Source: Mucilaginibacter rivuli (GTDB taxonomy: Bacteria; Bacteroidota; Bacteroidia; Sphingobacteriales; Sphingobacteriaceae). Taken from it: DNA of 64,000 nucleotides. The first letter of the stretch is position 1. Every line of letters begins with the position of its first letter. The notes under the pieces were generated by a model that was given only the letters and a program-made list of their open reading frames with translations, was not told the DNA's origin and did no database searches. Shown here piece by piece: positions 1-9,004 of this stretch. The stretch is taken from NCBI RefSeq assembly GCF_019391655.1, contig NZ_JAHXPQ010000008.1, positions 124,001 through 188,000 on the forward strand. The letters run 5' to 3'. The translations under genes were made by a program, and so were the position numbers.

Positions 1-1
1 G

Positions 2-1048
2 GTATACTATTTAACATTGGTAAATGATGTGTATGCCGAATACCTTAACCTGGCAAAAAGCGATCCGTCAATGCGTAAAAAATTCCCTACTACAGCTGCA
101 GACAGGGACTTGATTTACGCCTATGCCCTATTGCATCATGTTATTTTACCGCACCCAAATGCATTGGCTATCGAAATAAAATCATCGTGGGTTGAGGCAA
201 GTACCCTGGCGGCCGATTCAAGCAATTATGTGTTGATGACGGCTACCGTACCAAAATATGCTAAAACCAATTCGGCGGATACGATGTGGGTACCTAAAGG
301 CGACACCACGCTGAGGGTAGCTTTAGTTGGGATGCATATAGCAGGCAGCGTTGCCGGCCATCCCGAAATGATATGGTCAACATTTGAGCATCAAAACAAT
401 ACGCCAAATGCAGCATACTCTTATCTTAACACCAAAAAAGACACCGTTAATGTACCGCAGGATGGCGGTACAGGCTGGTTGTTTACTGCAAACGCTGCGG
501 ATACTGTACCCAACCAATCATACATTACCACTAACGACCCAAGCATAGTAAACGGGCCAAATACGGATACGCTTTTTGCCCAGCCCACACACACCATCAG
601 TGCAAGCAATACCTTAAGAACTATGCCATGGGGCAGCCAAAGCGCTGCAGGAGCTTATAGTAACCAGCAGGATACCACATCGGCAGCATCTAACAGTGAG
701 ATCCTATCAATTAACAACGCTATTCACGGCATGTTGGCAAAAGGCGATGTAAGGGCCAACTACCTGCTGATAGGTGCTGTATGGACACCTAATGGCACTG
801 CGCCAACCGGCTATGGCTATGCCGGAACTGTTAGCCCCGGTATAACAATTGGTACCAGCGTGTTGGCAAACAGCACCATGGAAACTTATTTCCAATCGCC
901 AACACAATCGTGCTTTACATGCCATAGCAATAACCCGGGCACGCCAACACTTAGCCCTGATACCATAAGCCACGTGTTTGCTAATATACAGCCCTTTGCG
1001 TTGGTATTTAATCCTGCCGATACGATAAAAAATAAGAAGAAAAAATAG
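2..1048 (+). CDS. C-terminal part of a conserved protein with a c-type haem motif (5' end outside window)
   Basis: The reading frame is open to the left edge of the window, so the first possible start (a TTG at 17) is probably internal and the gene is 5'-truncated by the window. Near the C-terminus (about residue 299 counted from that TTG) there is a CFTCH sequence, a CxxCH covalent haem-attachment motif, which implies an exported, periplasmic c-type cytochrome-like protein. About residues 105-125 carry GMHIAGSVAGHPEMIW followed by TFEH, a histidine-rich block I associate with uncharacterised bacterial proteins that end in a haem motif. No enzymatic function is assigned. A hairpin terminator follows the stop. 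The haem motif is seen directly; the cellular location is inferred. Confidence 0.7.
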   Translation, partial: VYYLTLVNDVYAEYLNLAKSDPSMRKKFPTTAADRDLIYAYALLHHVILPHPNALAIEIKSSWVEASTLAADSSNYVLMTATVPKYAKTNSADTMWVPKGDTTLRVALVGMHIAGSVAGHPEMIWSTFEHQNNTPNAAYSYLNTKKDTVNVPQDGGTGWLFTANAADTVPNQSYITTNDPSIVNGPNTDTLFAQPTHTISASNTLRTMPWGSQSAAGAYSNQQDTTSAASNSEILSINNAIHGMLAKGDVRANYLLIGAVWTPNGTAPTGYGYAGTVSPGITIGTSVLANSTMETYFQSPTQSCFTCHSNNPGTPTLSPDTISHVFANIQPFALVFNPADTIKNKKKK

Positions 1049-1064
1049 AACTTTATAACAACAG

Positions 1065-1096
1065 AAAAACCCCGTGCTGTAAACGCCGGGTTTTTT
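1065..1096 (+). terminator. Rho-independent terminator after the CxxCH protein
   Basis: A short stem, AAACCCCG pairing imperfectly with CGCCGGGTTT across a small loop, is followed by a run of seven T. It lies 17 bases after the stop codon at 1048 and separates this gene from the next transcription unit. Confidence 0.65.
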
Positions 1097-1245
1097 TGTT
1101 AAATTACAGCTGCGATTTGCTTGAATAGTTATTTAATTTACTGATAGTATAATTATTTATTGATTGATAACTATAAGGTATAAAAGTCCATTTTTACACT
1201 TATCTATTTAAATATCTGTCGGTTTAAATAGTTATTATTGTAAAC

Positions 1246-2097
1246 ATGGAAGAAAATGATCAAAAGCTTTTTAAGAGCATAAAAAGAGCGACCATATTAT
1301 CAGGAATAGGAATGGGTTTATTATTAGGCATAATAATGGGCTTATCCGTGTCGGAAGTTGTTAAGGTGATCATGGGTGCTATGACGGCTATCCTGGGTGC
1401 TTTTCTCGGTTTTGATAAACAAAGCTTTACCGGAATTGGCAACGAAGAATACCAAAAAATAGAAGAAAACAGATTATTTACTGCTTTGCGGGCTGGCTGG
1501 TTTGGTTTGGCGGTTTTGGTTGGTATCATATCGGGTATGTATATCAGAACGCACGAAGTTTTTACACCAACTGTATCAGCAAACGTTAAGCAATGGACAG
1601 ATGCCGGTTACAGCGAAGATTATGCACGCAAACTGGTAGCCTACCAGCGGTTGGGTATTAACCCAAGCACGGGTGCAGTAGGGCCAATAACAGACGCCGG
1701 CAAGATACTGCAATCGAACCTTTTTAGTACAGAGCAGGTGCGTAGTTTATGTAATGACCTGGATACCGATCCGTATAATAAAAACTGGGCCGATTATAAA
1801 AAGCACCTGTTATCCTTAAATATATCTGTTATTAGTTCATTAACAACAGTTATCGAACAAAACGTTACAGACAATGAACAAAGATTCAGTATTATTAATA
1901 AACTGAATACTGTTATATGCAATATGAAAACCCAAAAGGATACTCAGTTATGCAAGCTGGGTACAGACCTTGATGCATGGAAAAAAAATGAGCTCACGGC
2001 AAGCTTGGCCCAGGAACTGATGACACTTAATCCCGATCAGCAAAAAGCGGTCGTAAATACGTTGTCTGGTTTATTTTGTGAATTGGAAAAACGATAA
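1246..2097 (+). CDS. Membrane protein of unknown function paired with a serine protease
   Basis: A 283-residue protein with three predicted hydrophobic segments near its N-terminus (about residues 14-34, 36-54 and 83-101), the first two separated by only a few residues. A soluble, mostly helical C-terminal part of about 180 residues follows. I do not recognise the family. The next gene, a trypsin-like protease, starts only 2 bases after the stop, so the two are almost certainly co-transcribed and may act together, for example with this protein as a membrane anchor or as the protease's substrate or inhibitor. That partnership is inferred from spacing alone. Confidence 0.7.
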   Translation: MEENDQKLFKSIKRATILSGIGMGLLLGIIMGLSVSEVVKVIMGAMTAILGAFLGFDKQSFTGIGNEEYQKIEENRLFTALRAGWFGLAVLVGIISGMYIRTHEVFTPTVSANVKQWTDAGYSEDYARKLVAYQRLGINPSTGAVGPITDAGKILQSNLFSTEQVRSLCNDLDTDPYNKNWADYKKHLLSLNISVISSLTTVIEQNVTDNEQRFSIINKLNTVICNMKTQKDTQLCKLGTDLDAWKKNELTASLAQELMTLNPDQQKAVVNTLSGLFCELEKR

Positions 2098-2099
2098 GC

Positions 2100-3497
2100 A
2101 TGATGAAAAAAGCACTTTTATACCTTGTTCTTTTTTTAATTACCATAACCTATGGTTTTTCTCAAAGCCACCTGGTCAGTTCGCAATCGGTGGTAAAAGT
2201 AAAAACGGTGTTTACCAACAATAAGGGGCAGGTAGTAAATGGCACTGCAACAGGCTGGTGTTATTATAATCCACTTTATATAGTTACAGCATTGCATGCG
2301 GTGGCAGGTGTATCAAAGATCACTGTTTATAAAGACAATAACTTTGTTGATGCGACTATTGAAAGGGTAATATTAAAGGCAGATCTGGCATTACTTCGCT
2401 TAAGTACCAGTTTAAACCTATCGCCACTTTCACTGGAGCGGGTCGATCCTAACTCTGAGCTTACTTATTACGTGTGGGGGTTTCCACATGGGGTTTACGC
2501 CATACAAGGTAATAAGGTTGATTTTGCATTAACGCGCGAAACAACGCCTACACTAAACAGTATATTAAATGAAACCAGTAAACAGGTAAAGATCGACCTT
2601 ACAAATCAGGGCTACCCATTACCCGATGTTCAGATCATACGTATTGGCTCTACCTTGCAGCCGGGCCAATCCGGCGCCCCTATACTTACATCACAAGGTA
2701 AGGTGATAGGTGTTGCCGATGGCGGATTATACGGTGGCGCTTCGCTCATTAACTGGGCTATGCCGGCAAGTGTTTACGTACCTCAACTGTTGTTCTCAAC
2801 CGACAGGAAACCATCATCGCTCCCATTCCAGGTAAACCTGATGAATACCACTACGGTAGACTATAACGCAACTAACCAGCAACAGCGTTATAAAATGGAA
2901 AATGAGGCTAAAGCTAATACCATTGTAAATGGGACAAACTCTATTTCAAAAGTATACACTGCTACCATTGACCAGATCCTGGCTAACTTACCTGAAAATA
3001 AAGCAGTTAAATTGAGGAAAGATCTTATTGAGATGAAGGTTGCTACCTCAACTACGATGCTTGATGTGTACCAGGATTTTAAAACAGGCATAGCCATTAC
3101 CATGCCGCGTGGCGGAATGTTTACAGGCGACCCGAACGGATGGTATAAAAATTCAAGTATAGACGGGATAACCTATGCTGTTTGCCCATGGAACTGTGCA
3201 AGCCCCGAAAAAGCGGCCGCACTTGCAACATCAACATATCAGAGCTATATTGACAGTAAAATATGGTTTAAAGACACTAAAAACCAAGACGTTATTGAAC
3301 CTGTATGGGGTAATTATGAAAGATACCTTGTATCTGCTAATGGTGCAAACATGATGTTTTCATCGCATGTATATGGATCTACCCTGATTATGCTCTATAT
3401 CATATACAGGGAAGATCAAACAAAAAACCTGGATTACTTAAACAAGCTTGTTTTATACCTTACAGCCTCTATGACATATTCTGGCTTTGCAAAATAG
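2100..3497 (+). CDS. Exported trypsin-like serine protease with extra C-terminal domain
   Basis: An N-terminal signal peptide (about residues 1-21, ending GFSQ) predicts export. The catalytic triad of S1-family peptidases is readable: His66 in VTALHAVAG, Asp95 in KADLALLRL and Ser191 in QPGQSGAPI, which also fits the GxSGxP style of DegP/HtrA-like and V8-like enzymes. The protease domain ends near residue 225. The remaining 240 residues are of unknown function and carry no PDZ domain that I can see. The gene follows the membrane protein by 2 bases and is probably the second gene of a two-gene operon. The triad is seen; the substrate is unknown. Confidence 0.85.
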   Translation: MMKKALLYLVLFLITITYGFSQSHLVSSQSVVKVKTVFTNNKGQVVNGTATGWCYYNPLYIVTALHAVAGVSKITVYKDNNFVDATIERVILKADLALLRLSTSLNLSPLSLERVDPNSELTYYVWGFPHGVYAIQGNKVDFALTRETTPTLNSILNETSKQVKIDLTNQGYPLPDVQIIRIGSTLQPGQSGAPILTSQGKVIGVADGGLYGGASLINWAMPASVYVPQLLFSTDRKPSSLPFQVNLMNTTTVDYNATNQQQRYKMENEAKANTIVNGTNSISKVYTATIDQILANLPENKAVKLRKDLIEMKVATSTTMLDVYQDFKTGIAITMPRGGMFTGDPNGWYKNSSIDGITYAVCPWNCASPEKAAALATSTYQSYIDSKIWFKDTKNQDVIEPVWGNYERYLVSANGANMMFSSHVYGSTLIMLYIIYREDQTKNLDYLNKLVLYLTASMTYSGFAK

Positions 3498-3575
3498 CCC
3501 GCACCTATTATTAAAAAAGAGTTTGATACTTGGTTTATTTAGCTATTTTTAAACCACCACATTTAGTTGATAATA

Positions 3576-4043
3576 ATGAAAGATACCAATGCCCTGAATA
3601 AAGTAGCGGAGTTTCACAGCACATTTAAACACCCAATAATTGATGCCCCAGCCATCCCCTCGCCGCAACGTTGCGACTTAAGGGTGGCATTGTTAGCCGA
3701 AGAGCTTGAAGAACTGCAACAGGCAATAAAAGACAATGATATAGTTGAAGTAGCCGATGCACTTTGCGATCTGCAATATGTATTGGCCGGGGCGATACTT
3801 GAATTTGGATTAGGTGAAAAATTTGCCGACCTGTTTAACGAGGTACACCGGTCTAACATGAGCAAGGCCTGCAAAACCATTGACGAAGCTGAAGCTACAA
3901 TTGCGCACTACAAAGCCAAAAGCGATGTAGATTGCCATTATAAAGAGATTGATGGCCTGTACCTGGTTTACAGAACGGCTGATAATAAAACCTTAAAATC
4001 GGTTAATTACTCGGCAGCGGAGTTGAAGGCTGTTTTGGATTAA
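3576..4043 (+). CDS. MazG-like nucleotide pyrophosphohydrolase
   Basis: A 155-residue all-alpha NTP pyrophosphatase-like protein. The metal-binding pattern of the MazG/HisE/dUTPase superfamily is visible: a glutamate cluster in AEELEELQQAI (residues 41-51) followed by EVADALCDLQYV (58-69), the ExxD half of the site. Such enzymes cleave nucleoside triphosphates to monophosphate and pyrophosphate, often as house-cleaning enzymes. The ATG at 3576 is preferred over an in-frame TTG nine bases upstream. The tail after about residue 120 is not part of the core fold. The exact substrate cannot be read from sequence. Confidence 0.8.
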   Translation: MKDTNALNKVAEFHSTFKHPIIDAPAIPSPQRCDLRVALLAEELEELQQAIKDNDIVEVADALCDLQYVLAGAILEFGLGEKFADLFNEVHRSNMSKACKTIDEAEATIAHYKAKSDVDCHYKEIDGLYLVYRTADNKTLKSVNYSAAELKAVLD

Positions 4044-4146
4044 CAAGGTATATAAGCTTAATCTTAAAATGCATTTTAATACATTAATCCCGCTAAAGCC
4101 GGATTAATTAATTTACTTTGCAGCTCCTTATTTTACAACTACAATT

Positions 4147-4899
4147 ATGACTTATTGCTTAGGCATCAAAGTACAAAAAGGGCTGGTTGCCGTTGCCGAT
4201 ACACGCATTACTTCGGGTACAGATGTAACCACCAAAAAAAAGATATATACTTTCCAGAAAGATAATTGTTCGCTTTTCATCATGACTAGCGGCCTGCGCT
4301 CCGTGCGTGATAAAGCGATTGTGTATTTCCAGGAAGTGCTGGAAGAAGGCATTGACGATTACAACAAAATGTTTAAAGCCGTTAACGCCTTTGGCGAACA
4401 GGTAAAGCGCGTTGCCGAAGAAGACAGAGAATCATTAGAACATGCCGGGTTTAAATTTAACCTCAATACCATTATTGGCGGACAACTGCGCGATGACGAA
4501 GAACATAAGCTATTTTTGCTGTATCCGGAAGGTAACTGGGTAGAGTTGGGCGAAGGCGCGCCTTATGTAATTATAGGTAACGCGGCCCAGGGCAAAGCCA
4601 TATTGAACCGTGTACTCAAAAAAAACACGAGCCTGAAACTGGCGCTTAAAGCTGCCTTTGTTTCGTTCGATTCAACCCGGATAAGCGCTGCTGATGTTGA
4701 TTTTCCGATCGATGTGGCCTTATATAAAAACAACAGTTTTGACCTGGTTGAATACCATTATGAGGAAGAAGACCTTAACCAGGTTTCAACACAATGGGAT
4801 AAAGCCCTTAAATCGGCTCTAAAAAACATTTCAAACCATTGGATGGACTCTGCGTTAATAAAACTGAATAAAACGGCCAAAAAACGAAAAAAAGCATGA
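4147..4899 (+). CDS. Anbu-type proteasome-like peptidase
   Basis: This 250-residue protein starts MTYCLGIKVQKGLVAVADTR. Thr2 follows the initiator Met, so removal of Met would leave an N-terminal threonine nucleophile as in 20S proteasome beta subunits and HslV. The GLVAVADTR segment is the conserved Ntn-hydrolase strand. Length and sequence fit Anbu, a bacterial proteasome homologue usually encoded with a transglutaminase-like protein and often with alpha-E and ATP-grasp proteins. Here the stop overlaps the start of a transglutaminase-like gene by 4 bases (ATGA); the other usual partners are absent nearby. An 8-bp stem (ATTAATCC/GGATTAAT, 4083-4108) lies just upstream. Cytoplasmic location is inferred from the missing signal peptide. 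Confidence 0.88.
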   Translation: MTYCLGIKVQKGLVAVADTRITSGTDVTTKKKIYTFQKDNCSLFIMTSGLRSVRDKAIVYFQEVLEEGIDDYNKMFKAVNAFGEQVKRVAEEDRESLEHAGFKFNLNTIIGGQLRDDEEHKLFLLYPEGNWVELGEGAPYVIIGNAAQGKAILNRVLKKNTSLKLALKAAFVSFDSTRISAADVDFPIDVALYKNNSFDLVEYHYEEEDLNQVSTQWDKALKSALKNISNHWMDSALIKLNKTAKKRKKA

Positions 4900-5741
4900 A
4901 GTTAAATGTTTCTGCAAACCTAACTTATGAAGTAATATCGTCATCAACCATAATTTTAAATATCCATGCAACCCGGTCAAAATCTCAGGCGATATTGTCG
5001 GAGTCATTTAAAATTGATCCTTATATTGAAATAGAAGAGTTAATTACCCTACAGGGCGAGAACAGGTATATCCGTTTTGAAGTGCCCGAAGCTGCAACAA
5101 TAAACATTACTTATAACGCGCTGATTGATACAACTTTCAAAAAAACGGAAGGAAAACTGCTCAAGGATGTACCTGTTATGCAATTACCCCCCTTTGTTTT
5201 GCCCTATCTATCGCCAAGCAGGTATTGCCAGTCGGATAAACTATACCGCTTTGCCAACAGCCGTTTCGGGAAGATAAAAAACGCTTTCGAAAAGGTACTG
5301 ACCTTAACCAATTGGATATATGAGAACGTGGAGTATTTAAGCGGCTCGACCAATTCTGAAACTTCGGCTTATGATACCGTTACTGAGCAGGCTGGCGTTT
5401 GCCGCGATTTCGCGCATTTAGGCATTGCCTTATGCAGGGCACTCTCTATCCCGGCAAGGTATTTTACCGGGTACTCATACATGCTTACACCGCCTGATTT
5501 CCATGCCTGTTTCGAAGCTTTTTTAGGCGGCGAGTGGGTATTATTTGACGCTACAAAGCTGGCTCCTTTAAACGGGATGGTTAAAATTGCCACCGGACGC
5601 GATGCAGCCGATACGGCCATAGCCACCATATTTGGTAATATTAACTGCACCGCCATATCAGCAAATTGTGCGCTTGCCGCAGATAAATTCAGACCGTTTT
5701 ATTATAACGGAAAAACGCCGCGTGGGCTAACCTACCTATAA
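4896..5741 (+). CDS. Transglutaminase-like cysteine protease-fold protein, Anbu partner
   Basis: A 281-residue protein with an N-terminal beta-rich region (about 1-95) and a transglutaminase-like domain carrying the full triad: Cys169 in AGVCRDFAHL, His203 in DFHACFEAF and Asp218 in VLFDATK. The arrangement matches the bacterial transglutaminase-like family (COG1305). The start ATG overlaps the stop of the Anbu gene, which indicates translational coupling. In Anbu clusters this protein is a usual companion and may form or cleave isopeptide-like bonds on substrates, but its biochemical role is not established by the sequence. No signal peptide is visible. Confidence 0.88.
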   Translation: MKLNVSANLTYEVISSSTIILNIHATRSKSQAILSESFKIDPYIEIEELITLQGENRYIRFEVPEAATINITYNALIDTTFKKTEGKLLKDVPVMQLPPFVLPYLSPSRYCQSDKLYRFANSRFGKIKNAFEKVLTLTNWIYENVEYLSGSTNSETSAYDTVTEQAGVCRDFAHLGIALCRALSIPARYFTGYSYMLTPPDFHACFEAFLGGEWVLFDATKLAPLNGMVKIATGRDAADTAIATIFGNINCTAISANCALAADKFRPFYYNGKTPRGLTYL

Positions 5742-5839
5742 TTTAGCCTGCATATAAGTGGTTGATAATTATTTTTTGCGTATTGCGTAAATAATAATTA
5801 GCTTTATGCTAAAGCTCTCTACTTCAATCTTATCTGTAT

Positions 5840-7024
5840 ATGAAAACATTTTCATACGAAAAGCAACCTGCATCAAGGTCAAACACTATTGATACTGCTG
5901 CCGGTGGCATAAAAATGCCCGCTGTACCCATCCAAAGACAAGGGCCGGTAGAAGAAGAAAAACCAGTGCAAGGCAAATTTGTAGCGCAATTAAAAGGCCC
6001 TGAAGAAGAAGAGCCTTTACAAGGTAAATTTACAACACAGCTTAAAGGCCCCGAAGAGGAAGAGCCGGTTCAGGGCAAGCTTACAACACAACTGCAAGGT
6101 GCAGAGGAAGAAGAACCTGTACAAGGTAAATTCACTACTCAACTAAAAGGTCCCGAAGAGGAAGAGCCGGTTCAGGGTAAGTTTACAACACAACTGCAAG
6201 GTGCAGAGGAAGAAGAGCCTGTACAAGGTAAATTCACTACTCAACTAAAAGGCCCTGAAGAAGAAGAGCCGGTTCAAGGTAAATTCACAGCACAACTAAA
6301 AGGTGAAGAAGAGGAAGAACCTGCACAAATGAAAACTGTTCAGTTGGCGGCTGCCGAAGAAGAATTACCTGTTCAAAAAAAAAAGAATAATACCGGGCTA
6401 CCCGATAATTTGAAATCGGGTGTTGAAAGCCTGTCGGGTTACGCAATGGATGATGTTAAGGTACATTATAATTCGTCAAAACCGGCGCAATTAAACGCAC
6501 ATGCTTATGCTCAGGGTACAGATATACACGTTGCATCAGGCCAGGAAAAACACTTGCCCCACGAGGCCTGGCATGTGGTACAGCAAAAACAAGGGCGTGT
6601 ACAGCCTACCCTGCAAATGAAAGAAGGCGTTGCCGTTAATGACGACAAAGGCCTGGAGAACGAGGCTGATGTGATGGGTGCCAAAGCTGTGCAGATGAAA
6701 GCGATAAGCAACTCGCTATCAACAGTGCAGCGGCTTATATTAATGAAAGATGTAGGTACACCGGCCGAAAGAAGCAGAGGCGGCAACGCCCGTTTAAGGC
6801 AAGATGTAACAGCAACAATTAATTCGAGAAGCCGCCAGGGAATGCTGGATACGATAGCACAACTACAAACATCTATAGCGGCAAGGGCAAATGACCCGGC
6901 CGGCGTTGCCGGTGGTCACTTAGTTAGGCTTAACCTGGAACGTGCACAGTTAGTAAGGCTGCAAACAGCTTACAATGCTATGCCGGTAAGGGCAAGGAGA
7001 AGAAGAGGGAACGTTCAGTTTTAG
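5840..7024 (+). CDS. DUF4157 (eCIS core domain) cargo protein with acidic tandem repeats
   Basis: A 394-residue protein with no signal peptide, in three parts. Residues 38-156 are seven tandem copies of a 17-residue unit, consensus EEEEPVQGKFTTQLKGP, with two decayed copies to about 180. Residues about 183-283 are a DUF4157 domain with HEAWH at 241-245, an HExxH zinc-protease signature. Residues 300-394 are a basic, alpha-helical tail ending in RARRRRG, with no family recognised. DUF4157 proteins are strongly associated with extracellular contractile injection systems as cargo or effectors. This gene converges on the eCIS operon with only 16 bases between the stops. Cargo status is inferred; the tail could be the toxic or targeting part. 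Confidence 0.85.
   Translation: MKTFSYEKQPASRSNTIDTAAGGIKMPAVPIQRQGPVEEEKPVQGKFVAQLKGPEEEEPLQGKFTTQLKGPEEEEPVQGKLTTQLQGAEEEEPVQGKFTTQLKGPEEEEPVQGKFTTQLQGAEEEEPVQGKFTTQLKGPEEEEPVQGKFTAQLKGEEEEEPAQMKTVQLAAAEEELPVQKKKNNTGLPDNLKSGVESLSGYAMDDVKVHYNSSKPAQLNAHAYAQGTDIHVASGQEKHLPHEAWHVVQQKQGRVQPTLQMKEGVAVNDDKGLENEADVMGAKAVQMKAISNSLSTVQRLILMKDVGTPAERSRGGNARLRQDVTATINSRSRQGMLDTIAQLQTSIAARANDPAGVAGGHLVRLNLERAQLVRLQTAYNAMPVRARRRRGNVQF
5951..6307 (+). repeat. 51-bp in-frame tandem repeat (7 copies) in the DUF4157 gene
   Basis: Seven consecutive 51-base units encode the 17-residue acidic repeat, with degenerate copies continuing to about 6380. Units alternate between LKGP and LQGA endings, which suggests that a two-unit (102-bp) block was itself duplicated. 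Copy number could vary by slippage or recombination without shifting the frame. Confidence 0.9.
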
Positions 7025-7040
7025 CAGACGCGTTATCCCG

Positions 7041-7643
7041 CTACTTATACATCCATATCGTAAAATCATCATCAATATAACCCTGGTGCATTACTACATT
7101 ACTGGTAAGTGTACGGCAGTGCTCCAATATTACCTGTGGGTTATGTGCTACCAAAATACCTTCGGGTACCTCTACCCTGCTCAACAGGTTAAACCCGAAC
7201 GCCACCCGGCAGGTAATAAACAGTTTAGTAATGATGTTATAGATAAAATCCGGATGGCTGCTATGGTATATCAGGCTGCCGCTTGCCAGTACATAATCCA
7301 TACGGGGCAATTCAGCATTATAGCAATCTCCTAAAAAGAAAACAGTATCGGGCAAATGCGCGTAGCGTGATATTGCTATATCTAAAAACACTTCCATGTT
7401 ATCGATACCCATATAACGCATTTTAGGGTATTTATCATCAAGATAAGCGCGCAGGTCGCCATGGCCGCAACCTACATCAAGTACCGAGCAATCATTCATA
7501 TCGCCTATACCTTCCAGCATTTCAAAACGAGCCTGCTGACTGTGAAAGTTTTTCCAGCCGAGCGCTTGTATGCTTTCCTCACCAAAATCCTCAATACGGC
7601 TTTGATGAAAACGCTGGATCCTTACATTGTCTACTATGCTCAT
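7041..7643 (-). CDS. Class I SAM-dependent methyltransferase, last gene of the eCIS operon
   Basis: A 200-residue protein with the Rossmann methyltransferase motif I, SVLDVGCGHGDL (residues 53-64), followed by an acidic end of the second strand in YMGIDNME. Its start lies 5 bases after the stop of the eCIS ATPase gene, so it is transcribed as the last gene of the operon. The substrate is unknown; it might modify a structural protein or cargo, or be a passenger. A methyltransferase is not among the core genes of the characterised Afp, PVC or MAC clusters, which makes its position noteworthy. Confidence 0.85.
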   Translation of the reverse strand: MSIVDNVRIQRFHQSRIEDFGEESIQALGWKNFHSQQARFEMLEGIGDMNDCSVLDVGCGHGDLRAYLDDKYPKMRYMGIDNMEVFLDIAISRYAHLPDTVFFLGDCYNAELPRMDYVLASGSLIYHSSHPDFIYNIITKLFITCRVAFGFNLLSRVEVPEGILVAHNPQVILEHCRTLTSNVVMHQGYIDDDFTIWMYK

Positions 7644-7648
7644 AATAA

Positions 7649-9004
7649 CTATGCTGTTTTGCCGTCTTTACGGAACTCTTTACGAATGCCATTCATCACA
7701 TCATCATACCTTAACTCGTTGTTGCCGCGTTTTATGGCCATAAGCGAGGCATATCTTACCACGTTAATAATAGCGCCGCCAGCCATTTCGTATTTTGTAG
7801 CAATTTCGGGCATTTTTTGGTCTAATGCCACATCGCAAACTGTTTTGCTGGAAAATGCTTGTTTCCACAGGATTTTTCGCTGTGCAGGCCCCGGCATGGC
7901 AAAGTGGATCATCGATTGAAAACGGCGACTAAAGGCATCATCAAGGTTAGCCTTTATATTTGTAGCCAATATTACCACCCCGGGAAAATCTTCAACCCGC
8001 TGCAGCAGGTATGATACCTCCTGGTTGGCATGCCTGTCGTTAGAGCTACTTGCCTGCGTGCGTTTACCGAATAAGGCATCGGCTTCATCAAAAAACAATA
8101 TCCAGCTCTTGTTTTCAGCCTGATCAAATATATTGGCCAGGTTTTTTTCGGTTTCACCAATGTATTTTGACACCACCATTGATAGATCTATCCGGTAAAC
8201 ATCCAAACCGGTAGCTTTACCTAATAAACTTGCCGTTAATGTTTTACCTGTACCCGGCGGGCCATAAAATAAGGTACGGTAGCCGGGCTTGATTTTTTTA
8301 TCAAGACCCCAGTCTTTAAGCAAAGTATTGCCGTGCGTTATCCAATCCTGAATTTCCATTACCTCGTCAAGCGTATCATGGTCAAGTACAAGGTCTTCCC
8401 AATTCAGGTTTGTAGCTATACGTTTAGCAGGGAAATTCACACTGTAATCGGGCTTGTAGCTTTGCCCGGTGGTTAACAAATTCAAATACTCGGACGAGAT
8501 ACGCAGCACACCGCTTAATAAAGGCTCACCCGAATGTATGTTCTCCAGTTTTAAGATATTAAATTTGCCAAAAAAATGATCTTCCGAAAAGATATCATAT
8601 AACACAAAGCGCTGTTGCAGGTCATTCGGAGCCAATAAAAAAGCAATGGTTTCGCCGGTAGGTATAAAGCCATTATGGTTTTGCCCCTTAACACCACCAA
8701 ACTCTGTAAAGGCCCGATCATAATCAGCATTCTTAACAAAAAAAACATCAAGCAAGTGTGGCTGAACATGCGGTACAAGTGCCATTAGCAATGTTAGCCG
8801 TTCGGCAATATCCATCTGGTAGTGCTTAACAATACTACTAAATACAGATTCGTCATCCAGCGATGGAACCGGCACCTCGGCAATACTTGTAAAACTGCAA
8901 TCGCGCTGCCAGTATAATTGCATACGGGTATCAATTACATTGGCTAACCATTGCATTTGAGCGGTAAGTGCGGCAGCGTTATTCTCTATTGTGCTCATGT
9001 CCAT
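7649..9004 (-). CDS. eCIS AAA+ ATPase (Afp15/Pvc15-like)
   Basis: A 451-residue protein with an N-terminal helical domain (about 1-200) and a C-terminal AAA+ domain. Walker A is GPPGTGKT (248-255), Walker B ILFFDEAD (302-309), sensor 1 lies in ILATNIKANLDDA, and the arginine finger region is SRRFQ near 360. This architecture and its place after the tape-measure gene match Afp15-type ATPases, the family that separates eCIS from T6SS (ClpV) and from contractile phages. The role is thought to be in assembly or cargo loading in the cytoplasm. The ATG overlaps the end of the tape-measure gene by 10 bases; a second Met two codons later would give an ATGA overlap. Confidence 0.93.
   Translation of the reverse strand: MDMSTIENNAAALTAQMQWLANVIDTRMQLYWQRDCSFTSIAEVPVPSLDDESVFSSIVKHYQMDIAERLTLLMALVPHVQPHLLDVFFVKNADYDRAFTEFGGVKGQNHNGFIPTGETIAFLLAPNDLQQRFVLYDIFSEDHFFGKFNILKLENIHSGEPLLSGVLRISSEYLNLLTTGQSYKPDYSVNFPAKRIATNLNWEDLVLDHDTLDEVMEIQDWITHGNTLLKDWGLDKKIKPGYRTLFYGPPGTGKTLTASLLGKATGLDVYRIDLSMVVSKYIGETEKNLANIFDQAENKSWILFFDEADALFGKRTQASSSNDRHANQEVSYLLQRVEDFPGVVILATNIKANLDDAFSRRFQSMIHFAMPGPAQRKILWKQAFSSKTVCDVALDQKMPEIATKYEMAGGAIINVVRYASLMAIKRGNNELRYDDVMNGIRKEFRKDGKTA

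Noticed and set aside
5951..6307. CRISPR-like array
   Set aside because: The 51-base units are continuous, without unique spacers, and remain in frame as protein repeats; no cas gene is near.
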